Assembly: GCA_020283715.1 (NCBI GenBank)
Contig: JAIQCW010000213.1
Coordinates: 1 to 60,807 of the forward strand
Reading direction: 5' to 3'
Length of the DNA: 60,807 nt
Source of the DNA: Cytauxzoon felis
Lineage: Eukaryota > Apicomplexa > Aconoidasida > Piroplasmida > Theileriidae
A model generated the notes under the pieces. It saw only the letters and a list, made by a program, of their open reading frames with translations. It made no database searches and was not told where the DNA came from. The first letter of the stretch is position 1; every line of letters starts with the position of its first letter. Made by a program: the position numbers and the translations under genes. Shown here in pieces: positions 52,254-60,807 of this stretch.

Positions 52254-55149
52254 TTAACTTGATGGAACTGAAGCTACCTGTTCAGCTACCTGTTTAGCTA
52301 GATGTTCAGCTGCCTGTTGAACTAGATGTTGAGTTGCCTTGACTACCGTTTCGGCTGTCTCAGCTGCTTTGGCCAACGCCTCATTAGCAGTTCTTTCAAC
52401 GGCTTCTTGTACACCTGGTGCAGATGTCAACAAGTCACCATGTCCACGTAGTGCATCTTCTAGTACTTTGGTGGTTTTTCTAGTGACTGAATTTGGTAGC
52501 CAATCTTGTAATGTATCTCTATGTTTGATCCAAAATGGGTATCCATTATCATCTGAGCAATATTTACGTACTACTCTAGCAAATACTAACGAGACGAGTG
52601 GTGTAAGTACGATTAATAAACTGAGTACTGGTGATAATAAATCTTTATTTAATTCTCCCAATAGATTAAATGTACCCGTAGATTTATTTGTAGGTGATCC
52701 TTTACCATGTTCTGTACCTAATTTTCCAGAGCTAGTATAACGATGGGTATTTTCCCATAATGTACCAGAATTTGTAAGTAATATTACTAATACAACACCA
52801 ACTAAATGTACAGAAAATACATACGATGTTAATGCATTTTTACCAAATGCTGTACCAAGTCCTACTGGTAATACTAATGATAATACAGCTGGTAAGATCA
52901 TACATAATAATGATCTTAATGTTAATTCATTTGTATATTTATTTACATTAGATAATGAATCTGTAATTTCATCTTTTACCCCATTATTTAATACATAATT
53001 TGATAATAAATGTAGAAATTTATATATTATACCCGATAAAAAGAATGGATATGTTAAACCTAATAAACCACATACATATACAAATGGTTCTAATAATTTT
53101 ATACCTTGTACTTTTGCTACATCCATATATGAACAAAATAATGTAAATCCTACTAAATATGATAATACAAAATTATATACACGCACTATATTATTAAATA
53201 ATGGGGATAAACTACCCAATGTATTTAATACACCTAATGATGATGTATCATCTTTTACACCATCTAATAATTCTATTGATGATAATACTATGGGGTTAAA
53301 TGTCCCCATAATTAATACAACTGTTAAACTACATAATAATCCCATATTTGTAAATGTAATACCATATATATCAGTAGTATAAAATGATAATAATACAATA
53401 AATGTTAATAATAATACAGGTAATAATGATGATAAATAATTATATGATAAACCACATAATAAACCATTTATAGGTGATTTTATAAAACTATTTGATACAG
53501 AACGTGATGGATAAAAATATGAATTAGTAAATAATAATGTGGTGCAAAATACAACAACCCCAGAAAATAAACCCAATACAAATAAACCAAATAATTTATA
53601 TTTAGAATAACCTAAACCATTAACTAATTCATTTGGTAAAAATAAATATAATAATAATGGTAAAAATGATAATACTAATAATACAGTAGATAATACCATA
53701 TAAAAATATATTAATAATACAGATAATGAAGATGTTAATGGATAAAATAATTTAAATAAAAACCCAACAATTAATGAAAATACCACACAAAATGTTAATA
53801 ATAATAATGGGAATGATAAATATGTAAATGATTGTGAATATTTTGGAAATTTTACACCATCTTTATAAGTATAACGACCCAATAATATAAAATACCCACA
53901 AAATAAACCCGATAATGTAGCAAATAAATCTGAATTTAAACCTAATACATTATTAACATAATTACTAGAACATTTAGTAATACCAACAGGACTTTTAATT
54001 GAAGGTGATGTCAAATCATAACCACCACCATATAATGTAGCTTTATCAAATAAACCACCAGTTAAACGTGTCATTAATGCAACAAATGTAGTACCTAATG
54101 CATATGAACATAATGATTCTAATGATTTAAATGAATTCTCAGCTTCTAATACATTACATATCTGAAATACAATTAATAATACCGATAATGCTACCACATT
54201 AAAACAAATTGATGTAACAGATGATGATACACCTACACCAAATGCTGAATTAAATGTCTCTTTCAATCCAAATCTAGCCAAATGTGCAGTCTTAACACTA
54301 CACTTACATGATAATAACATCGATAATGTACTCGATAATAATGATACAAATCCACCAGCAATAAATGATACCAATATTATTAAACCATTTTGTAAAAAAA
54401 TAATGGGGTAGAAAATACCAATAATAAAGCAAATACAACACCATCAAATACTAATACATAAGATAATGATGATCTAAATACCAAATGACTCAACTTCTCC
54501 TTTGTATATGGTGGAGATGATGCAGATTCCTATATATATATAATGTAAACAATATTAATAACATCATCCTGAGGTCCAATCCAACTCTCTTCCTCTTGAC
54601 GTTCCACCCGAGGTCTTTCCTGCCGTCAGCTCTTCTAATTACCTATCTCTAAAGAGTATAGCCACTCCCGGAGATCGCGGTGAAGGTAGTGATGGATCAT
54701 CCATCATGGGAATGATGGAAGATGGTTCTAAGGATGTAGTAAATGTAACCTCAAGTGGAACACCCGTAGCTGATCTCAGGGAAGCGAAGGGGGAAGTAAA
54801 TAGAGAGGCCAGCACGGCGAGTGGCAACGTCAGGAATGTAACCTAAGGTGGAAGAGGTGAGAATGAGTTGTACTGATTGGATTTAGAGTGGAATATTAAG
54901 AAGAAGGAGGTATTAAGTGGTCCATATGACAAATATCATTTCAGACGTTGTGTGCTTCATCAATATTGGCATTATACGTGAATAAGGAACGGTACAGACA
55001 TAGTTGAATGTAGAGAAATCTTAACTTACCTTATCAAGTTCATCACACTTGACGTTGCAGGTGAGCCAAAATTCATATCCTACGTACACAAAGCATAATA
55101 AGACAAATGAGTATAAAAGGGTAGCAGAGGTTACATCTAATTTATTCAT
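52254..55149 (-). CDS. Degenerate membrane-bound pyrophosphatase-like protein
   Basis: Exons 55030-55149 and 52254-54529, about 797 residues if a one-base shift in the A7 run at 54394-54400 is allowed for. About 15 helices. The first large region (FIAGGFVSLLSSTLSMLLSC, VKTAHLARFGLKETFNSAFG) follows H+-PPase, and TRLTGGLFDKATLYGGGYDL aligns with the PPase signature around GGIFTKAADVGADLVGK. The pyrophosphate/Mg-binding Asp residues are gone: the DNVGDNVGD segment reads NYVNNVLGLNSD. Near the C-terminus GTLWENTHRYTSSG matches the WDNAKKYIE region. It is probably a catalytically dead paralogue. Intron 1 (54530-55029) carries a modular repeat. No ATG serves the main frame; the start is MNKLDVTSATLLYSF in exon 1. 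Confidence 0.65.
54570..54895 (+). repeat. Modular repeat A-B block in pyrophosphatase-like intron (antisense)
   Basis: CCTGAGGTCCAATCC, CCACCCGAGGTC, CCTGCCGTCAGCTCTTC, module A, spacer [38 protein letters not shown]. The spacer is shared with the blocks at 1-60 and 60600-60680. 54896-55029 is intron without modules. Confidence 0.92.
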
Positions 55150-55580
55150 ATTGCTTGAATGCAAATTTAATATTATCAGATATTAATGTACAGTATGTAT
55201 CCCTAAATATATACAACGGTAGGTAAATTTTATATAACGACATACAACTTTAATAGGTGCCCCATATAGGGTTAATGTGCGATTCGCGGTCTATATATAT
55301 AATGTGCTATATTAGTGCTATAACTTCAATGGTAGCATTTAAAAACGAAGTTATATATGAGGGGTATTGATATATATGTGGAATGTGTGCAAAATTTTTC
55401 GGTTAAAATTTGATTTTATATAAAATACTGTAATAATTCACATAAAATTACATTTTAAAATAAATAGTTATTATAATATTAAATTATTATCCGTAAAATT
55501 CCGTATATTTTTGCTGATGGTCATGTTGTCTATTTCAAATGTGTTGTGCTGTCTGACTACACCATATATCAGTTTAAATT
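55150..55580. promoter_or_regulatory. Divergent intergenic region
   Basis: 431 bp between the divergent pyrophosphatase-like and bL28m starts. AT-rich, no repeat modules, presumed promoters of both. Confidence 0.45.
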
Positions 55581-56742
55581 ATGCCTAAATTTCCATCGTT
55601 ATTTGGTAAATATTTGCGGTTGAATGGTATTTTATATTATTGGAATGAAAATATAGATTTATAGGACCTGTACAGAAGAAGGGGTTTAAAAAAAATCAAA
55701 TTATACACCCTATACCTGTGAAATCTTATGGTAGAGTACCATCAGCATCATCTCAGACTGGTATTATTTATATGTTATACTATCATCTTATATATTATAG
55801 GATTATATCATGATGAAGATTATAATTACTATACTAAAGTAGCATATTCATTAAAGAAGACTCGTATAAAGTTAAAGCCTAATGTATTTAAAAAGGATTT
55901 TGAATCGCATATATTAAATGGTATTGTACCCAATGTAAGAGTTACTACTAGTGGTTTGTATATTTTTCTTTATATTGTATTCGTATATATTTATAGCCCT
56001 TCATGCTATTACTGAAGAAGGTGGATTTGATAATTATATATTAAACACTTCACCTGAACATTTACGTTCACAACTTGGTGAACGTTTAAAACATGTATTC
56101 TATTTCCATATATCTAATCCAGGTTTGTTATATTTGTTGGGTTTTTTATCTAGTCTATATTATTTTTATGGTGTTTTTTATTCATGAAGCACTATATTTT
56201 TTAATAAATTATAAAATAATAATAATTTAGAGTTTAGAAATTTTAATATGCCATGGAGAATTTATTATTCGTTATGGAGTAGGGTAAATTTACCCAATAT
56301 TATTGACCCCATTTATATTAATTATATAGAAAGATCCATATTATGCCATATATAAACATCTAATCGGTAAAGAAAAAAGTATTAAACTAGAAGCTATAAA
56401 TAAAAAGAAATATTCACCATTTTATCTACCACCCAAAAATGGTAATTTTACCCCATAAATTTACATAAAAAACACCATAATTTTATAGATTTATTCCCAG
56501 AAAGACAAGATTTTGATAATGTGGGGATGTCATTGAATTTATGGTGGGCAAATGATAAAGATAAAGAAGAAAAATTTAGAAAACAATTAGCAGATGCAAC
56601 AATAATGGATACATCACATGTAAATATTGATTTATTAAATACATATCGAAAAGGTGAAGGTCAAGGTGGTGGTGGACCACACGGTAAATCCGTTAGGAAA
56701 AGATCAAAAACAAATAATAATAATCAAACCAGACCATATTAG
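55581..56742 (+). CDS. Mitochondrial ribosomal protein bL28, seven exons
   Basis: Exons 55581-55605, 55665-55760, 55801-55953, 55997-56122, 56231-56283, 56330-56441 and 56489-56742 give 272 residues; all phases fit. The core has SLKKTRIKLKPNVFKKDFES, VRVTTSALHAITEEGGFDNY and LGERLKHVF, matching bL28 (the T-x-R-A-L-R-x-I-x-x-x-G-G-x-D-x-Y pattern). The long C-terminal extension is Lys-rich and Gly-rich (GEGQGGGGPHGKSVRKRSKT), as often in mitochondrial versions. It belongs to the large mitoribosomal subunit. An apicoplast location is less likely given the extension, but cannot be excluded. Confidence 0.8.
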
Positions 56743-56794
56743 AATGATCTAATCTCATAATTAAATATTATATAGCACGTCTAAGATCCATACC

Positions 56795-57020
56795 TTTGCC
56801 ATCGAAGGTCCAATCCACCTGAGGTTACCTCAACCGTAGGTCGTCCTGCCGTCAGCTCTTCTAATTACCTATCTCTAAAGAGTAATGCCACTCCCGGAGA
56901 TCGTGGCGAAGGTAGAAGTGTAGATGGAATAAGAGTAGTACTGGACCTCAAGTGGAACCCGCAGCTGATCTCAGGGAAGCGAAGGGGGAAGTAAATAGAG
57001 AAGCTGACGGCAGGTATGTA
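56795..57020 (+). repeat. Modular repeat A-B block, intergenic plus
   Basis: CCACCTGAGGTTACC, CCTGCCGTCAGCTCTTC, module A (NYLSLKSNATPGDRG), spacer EGRSVDG with a one-base deletion relative to the copy near 51050, CCTCAAGTGG, module B ([17 protein letters not shown]). It lies between convergent bL28m and adenosine kinase. Confidence 0.92.
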
Positions 57021-57039
57021 TATGAATGAATAAAGGATA

Positions 57040-58092
57040 TTAAAACTTAAAATTTGGTTTAAATTCTGGTACTGAACAGCTTACTTGTTTAATGGTAACA
57101 CTTGCTGTATAATGTGCTGCTCTAATACAATCTTCTAGAGGTTTCTCTTGTATAAATTGCGATAGGAATCCACCAGCAAATGCATCTCCTGCACCACATG
57201 TATCGACAATGTCTTTTTCATCTACATGTACAACTGGATAGAGGTTTATACCTTCTACGGTTGCTGCAATTGTATCATTTTTATTACATGTAACGATAAC
57301 GACTCTATCCTTTTTTGTATTCTCCTTCGGTAATTCTCTTAACCATTTAGCTACATCTTCGAGATTGTCCGATGGGTATCCAAACACTTCAGCAATTGAT
57401 TTGGCTTGTATATCATTACAAAATATAAAGTCGGCGTACTTCAATAGATCCAATAAAATATTTTTAAAGGTTCTAATGATGCGTGATGCAGAGAGATTAA
57501 ACAAAAACCATTTGTTGTTCTCTGCGGCATATTTACCAACCTTGAGAACGGAATCTGGACATACAGTTAAAAAGTATCCACATAAATAATAATATTCAGC
57601 TTGTTCTACCAATTTCCAATTCTCTGGTAAATCTAAATGCTTTTCTTTAATATAAAGTTTCGCTGAATCAAGTTTAGATACAATTGTATATTTAGCATTA
57701 TTAACTAATATAGCACATGTACCTGTTGGTACATTATCAACTTCATAAAAGTGTGCATCAATTTTACGCCTTTCAGCATCTCTTCTTATCATTTCACCAG
57801 TTTCATCGTTACCAACACTACAAAAAAATGTACAGACATTTTTAGGCCCTCTCAACATCCATTGAAATATTTTCATTGTATTGTATACACTACCGCCCGG
57901 ACAGTAAGTAACATTATGCCTCTCAACCACCTCTTCGAATAAATTATAATGTTTTTCATTGGCTAATATCTCATCTTCATTATTTAATCCATACTTTGTC
58001 AAGAATTCATCATCAACATTTGCAACCAAGTCCAACAACACCTCACCTATGCCAAATATTATGTTCTCTCCCAGTGTTACCTCCTCCTCCAT
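57040..58092 (-). CDS. ADK: Adenosine kinase (PfkB family)
   Basis: 350 residues, single exon, family length. GIGEVLLDLVANVDD at the start, PGGSVYNTMKIFQWML (the GG hinge of PfkB kinases), FCSVGNDETGEMIRR, VPTGTCAILV, LFNLSASRIIRTF, and the catalytic motif DTCGAGDAFAGGFLSQF with the base Asp. It phosphorylates adenosine to AMP, a purine salvage route in apicomplexan parasites that cannot make purines. Plasmodium lacks this enzyme, so its presence separates this organism from that genus. Confidence 0.9.
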   Translation of the reverse strand: MEEEVTLGENIIFGIGEVLLDLVANVDDEFLTKYGLNNEDEILANEKHYNLFEEVVERHNVTYCPGGSVYNTMKIFQWMLRGPKNVCTFFCSVGNDETGEMIRRDAERRKIDAHFYEVDNVPTGTCAILVNNAKYTIVSKLDSAKLYIKEKHLDLPENWKLVEQAEYYYLCGYFLTVCPDSVLKVGKYAAENNKWFLFNLSASRIIRTFKNILLDLLKYADFIFCNDIQAKSIAEVFGYPSDNLEDVAKWLRELPKENTKKDRVVIVTCNKNDTIAATVEGINLYPVVHVDEKDIVDTCGAGDAFAGGFLSQFIQEKPLEDCIRAAHYTASVTIKQVSCSVPEFKPNFKF

Positions 58093-58687
58093 TAGTCACA
58101 ACTTCTCTTTATCAAATCATCATCAAAGGAGGAATGGTGTTATATTTTATGATGAAGTTGAGGGATAAAGTATATTTGAAGTATAGACAATGGAGTACAA
58201 ATACTAATCCTACAATCTGAGGTTAATTTATCACATCCACATCCAAATAATTTTACCCAACATTTAATAATTTTTGTAATTATCGTTTAAATTCATATAT
58301 ATCAATACATGTGTAAATATTAATGAACTGTAGCAATGAGGATTGAATTCTTTATCATTAAACATGGCATGTCTATACGCTACATCATCTATCGATCCTT
58401 TTCTTTTTATATGATACCATTGTTGAGTAAAATAAATATATTTAACCCTATAAATTTGTTCATTTGCACTTTAACATTATTAATACGTCCCTTATGTAAC
58501 GATAACCACATTTTTATATGTTGCTATAGATTTTTTTATCAGTTAATACAACTATTGTCTAACATATCAATCGTCAATTCAAACCTAACCATCATTAAAC
58601 CATTTCTACTAGCATATCTATGCATGCAACTGAAATGTAATTTACCTAAGGTTACTATCCTTTATATTCTAGTCAACATATCCTTTG
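58093..58687. other. Upstream region of adenosine kinase, no supportable gene
   Basis: AT-rich. Both strands show short open pieces (a plus-strand Ile/Phe-rich frame from 58336, and minus-strand pieces with NGLMMVRFELTIDM and HIKMWLSLHKGRINNVK) but I could not join them into a convincing gene. A small minus-strand multi-exon gene at about 58390-58680 remains possible. Confidence 0.35.
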
Positions 58688-58768
58688 TCCTGCCGTCAGC
58701 TTCCTTATTTACTTCCCCCTCCGCTTCCCTGAGATCAGCTACGGGTTTTCCACTTGAGGTCTTATCCT
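58688..58768 (-). repeat. Solo B module, minus, in front of orphan leader
   Basis: CCTGCCGTCAGC, TTATTTACTTCCCCC, reverse-complemented B to GCTACGGG, CCACTTGAGGTC. No matching forward B on the right, unlike the bracketed cassettes. Confidence 0.88.
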
Positions 58769-58784
58769 CTAATATTCTCTAATT

Positions 58785-59120
58785 AATTGAATTATAATTA
58801 TAATAATTGATATATAATATTGTTTACAATCTTCTTATAATGTTCTAATAATTATATGAAGTGTAATTATTTATATAAATCTATTACTATCTTATACAGG
58901 TACTATACTTTATATCATGTTAGTAGTTATATACTATATATATTATAATAATTATATATATGAATACTTGTATATCTTCCTACAACTATACTTCATCCTT
59001 CAATTGTATTAATATATTAGTATATATTATATTAAAAGAGTAATCTTCAATAGATATTAATATTGTAGTGTAAATGGTGTTTTTTATCCCTACAACCTGA
59101 CATTTATAGTGTTTATTATG
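58785..59120 (+). promoter_or_regulatory. Orphan copy of the multigene-family leader
   Basis: Homologous to 44575-44905 including TCTATTACTATCTTATA, CATGTTAGTAGTTATATA, TTCATCCTTCAATTGTATT and GTGTAAATGGTGTTT. The ATG reading here ends quickly (MVFFIPTT, stop) and no family gene follows. It looks like a gene lost after its leader. Confidence 0.6.
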
Positions 59121-59153
59121 TATAATATATTTATTATTGAAAAAAAAATTAAA

Positions 59154-60807
59154 TTAATCGTAAGCAAATGGTTCAAATTCTAATATATCTGTTAAATCTT
59201 CATCGTTAATATCGTCAATATGTAATACTTTGGGTTTTATACTATATTTAATACCAACACTAGGAGGGAAACTATTAATATTATTTCGATTCTTTACAAC
59301 AATAGGCGATATCTCCAATGATGATTCATCAATTAACTTATTAGATACACCCACAATACCCATACTAACATCTCTTCCAAACGATGTCACATTCTTCGCC
59401 GTTCCATTCGTCCTGCCGTCAGCTCCTTTATTTAGTTGTCCCTCCGCTTCCCGTAGATCAGCTGCGGGTTCCACTCGAGGTCCAATCACTATACTTCCGC
59501 CACGATCTCTGGGAGTGGCTTTACTCTTTAGAGATAGGTAATTGGAAGATGCCTCCACGGCGAGTGGAAGAGAGGTTGTAACCTCGAGTGGAGGATGGAG
59601 TGAGGAGGTATTGGGAAGTGTGGAGTTAATTTCAGATGGATTTGAGTGTGATGATTTGATTTTTTTATTGAATCGTAATCCTGATGAGATGGTATTTTTT
59701 GTGGTATTTTGTATGAATTTGATATGTGGTGATTTTCTTTTGATGGTATTGAGTGTTCGATTGAATTGATATAATTGTAGATCGATATTATCATCATATT
59801 TAGGATCGATAATATTTAATAGATTGATACCGACATTATTTAATAATTCATATAAGGGTATTGGATCTAAATTTGTAGATTCAATTATATATTTAATACG
59901 TGAATTTAATAAGACTACATCCAATATACCACCATTATCTCTATATAATTTTATAAATGATATCAATACCTTCATAAAATCTATATTACTCATATTCTTA
60001 TATGAATATACTATACCCGATATTATAAATAACTCCATCTCATTACCATTATCCAATATCATACTCGTTCCCATATCATCAATTCCACCTATTATATCAT
60101 CATCCATTCCACATGAATCAATCTCAGGAATCGTCATTGTCGAATTATTACCATCATTACTCATAATTACATCGTTACCAATATTATCAACATTTCCACC
60201 CGAGGTTACAGTCATACTCTTCTTTCCACCTGGGGTTACATTCCTGCCGTCAGCTCTTCCACCTGATGTCGTCTTGCAGACAGCTTCTCTATTTACTTCC
60301 CCCTCAAAATCCCGTAGATCGTTTTCGGGTAATCCACCTGAGGTTACATCAGTAGTTTCTCGTTCTTCCGGGTTGACAACCTTTGTTCCTCCGGGTAGAT
60401 TTCTTCTGTTATTCCGGGTAGAATTCCTGTTCTTAGGGGCTACACTCTTCGTTCTTCCGGGTAATTCCTGTTCTTCCGGGTTAACACATTTTCTTCCACT
60501 TGGCGTTCCACCTGAGGTCCTTTCCTTGTCTTGCAGACAGCCTCCCTTATTTAGCTCCCCCTCAAGCTCCCGTAGATCGCTCTCGGGTTCTCCACTTGAG
60601 GTTACATCCAACACATCCTTAGCACCATCTTCCATCATTCCCATGATGGATGATCCATCACTACCTTCACCGCCACGATCTCCGGGAGTGGCTTTACTCT
60701 TTAGAGATAGGTAATTGGAAGAGCTCTCTGCAGGAGAACGCGAGGTTGTAACCTCAGGTGGATAGCCTCCACGGCTAGTGGTAAAGAGAGTAGTAGGATT
60801 GGACCTC
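59154..60807 (-). CDS. Unidentified protein, about half in-frame repeats (5' end outside window)
   Basis: At least 496 residues from a Met at 60644, but the frame stays open to the window edge through repeat sequence, so the true start lies beyond. Unique parts: NGNEMELFIISGIVYSYKNM, IDFMKVLISFIKLYRDNGGI, LYELLNNVGINLLNIIDPKY, and the acidic C-terminus HIDDINDEDLTDILEFEPFA. Helical, no membrane segment, no family recognised. Repeat-derived segments make up roughly the first 130 residues and another 75 later, all in frame. A truncated or repeat-dominated gene is possible. Confidence 0.5.
   Translation of the reverse strand, partial: RSNPTTLFTTSRGGYPPEVTTSRSPAESSSNYLSLKSKATPGDRGGEGSDGSSIMGMMEDGAKDVLDVTSSGEPESDLRELEGELNKGGCLQDKERTSGGTPSGRKCVNPEEQELPGRTKSVAPKNRNSTRNNRRNLPGGTKVVNPEERETTDVTSGGLPENDLRDFEGEVNREAVCKTTSGGRADGRNVTPGGKKSMTVTSGGNVDNIGNDVIMSNDGNNSTMTIPEIDSCGMDDDIIGGIDDMGTSMILDNGNEMELFIISGIVYSYKNMSNIDFMKVLISFIKLYRDNGGILDVVLLNSRIKYIIESTNLDPIPLYELLNNVGINLLNIIDPKYDDNIDLQLYQFNRTLNTIKRKSPHIKFIQNTTKNTISSGLRFNKKIKSSHSNPSEINSTLPNTSSLHPPLEVTTSLPLAVEASSNYLSLKSKATPRDRGGSIVIGPRVEPAADLREAEGQLNKGADGRTNGTAKNVTSFGRDVSMGIVGVSNKLIDESSLEISPIVVKNRNNINSFPPSVGIKYSIKPKVLHIDDINDEDLTDILEFEPFAYD
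59405..59605 (-). repeat. In-frame modular repeat in terminal gene, 3' copy
   Basis: Coding reading: [32 protein letters not shown], spacer [33 protein letters not shown]. Confidence 0.93.
60185..60807 (-). repeat. In-frame modular repeats and minisatellite in terminal gene, 5' copy
   Basis: Coding reading from the window edge: A module ([20 protein letters not shown]), [38 protein letters not shown], then minisatellite CVNPEEQELPGRTKSVAPKN and RNLPGGTKVVNPEE, then TSGGLPENDLRDFEGEVNRE and AVCKTTSGG. Over 600 nt without a stop. Confidence 0.93.

Noticed and set aside
58336..58782. Plus-strand 148-residue hydrophobic open frame
   Set aside because: Ends in a repeat module, has low-complexity AT-driven composition and no recognisable domain; probably a shadow of AT-rich DNA.
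1..60807. CRISPR array or prokaryotic repeat (REP/BIME)
   Set aside because: Host genes are spliced eukaryotic genes; the repeats are not regularly spaced and spacers are shared rather than unique.
1..60807. Contamination or chimaeric assembly as the source of the GC-rich blocks
   Set aside because: Blocks lie in frame inside exons and within introns whose flanking exons join correctly, which random contamination would not do.

Overview
The window reads as nuclear DNA of a piroplasm, an apicomplexan of the Theileria/Cytauxzoon/Babesia group. The reasons are: a very AT-rich background; densely packed genes with introns of about 35-50 nt; apicomplexan-style housekeeping genes; a tandem array of Tpr-like multispanning membrane protein units; and a secreted protein with FAINT (DUF529)-like repeats. 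I favour the Theileria/Cytauxzoon side but cannot name a species. No rRNA, tRNA or CRISPR was recognised.

Layout. 1-8.7 kb: end of an MscS-type channel, RAD51, a UXT-like prefoldin, pescadillo and a second MscS-type channel, with small Cys-rich genes nested in introns of RAD51 and pescadillo. 9.2-14.1 kb: five Tpr-like units in interlocked frames. 14.2-16.6 kb: three small membrane protein genes and a truncated Cys-rich copy. 16.7-29.8 kb: a TAF2-like protein with a C-terminal bromodomain, IPI1/TEX10, Mago nashi and NSA1/WDR74. 30.9-36.4 kb: a START-domain protein, an acidic protein, a lineage-specific gene and a Nab2-like zinc-finger protein. 37.4-45.6 kb: acetyl-CoA synthetase, a secreted FAINT-like protein and a second member of the lineage-specific family. 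45.7-58.1 kb: transportin, a small tail-anchored protein, thioredoxin, a DUF167 protein, a degenerate membrane pyrophosphatase-like protein, mitochondrial ribosomal protein bL28 and adenosine kinase. 58.1-60.8 kb: an orphan copy of a multigene-family leader and an unidentified gene that runs off the window. Pescadillo, IPI1 and NSA1 are all ribosome assembly factors, but their proximity may be chance.

The dominant feature is a GC-richer interspersed repeat seen at about 35 blocks. It is built from a small vocabulary. The edge word CCACCTGAGGT has its reverse complement ACCTCAGGTGG at the other edge. TTCCACTCGCCGTGG, CGTCTTGCAGACAGCTC and CCTGCCGTCAGCTC are likewise met by their reverse complements. 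The core modules are A (in sense [16 protein letters not shown]) and B (in sense [14 protein letters not shown]). The starts of A and of reverse-complemented B resemble each other, so the unit is in effect a terminal-inverted-repeat element. Copies sit between genes, in at least nine introns, and inside exons of TAF2 (three), IPI1, NSA1, transportin and the terminal gene, plus a decayed one in the FAINT-like gene. All exonic copies are in sense orientation, in one frame and without stops.

A second arrangement has reverse-complemented B on the left and forward B on the right. In seven places such a pair brackets a lineage-specific gene or gene relic: three Cys-rich genes, two members of another family, and two copies of a decayed coding relic. 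This looks like an undescribed coding-compatible repeat system that carries or recombines gene cassettes, and it is the main result. Below, 'minus' and 'plus' for a repeat block give the strand on which it reads in coding sense.
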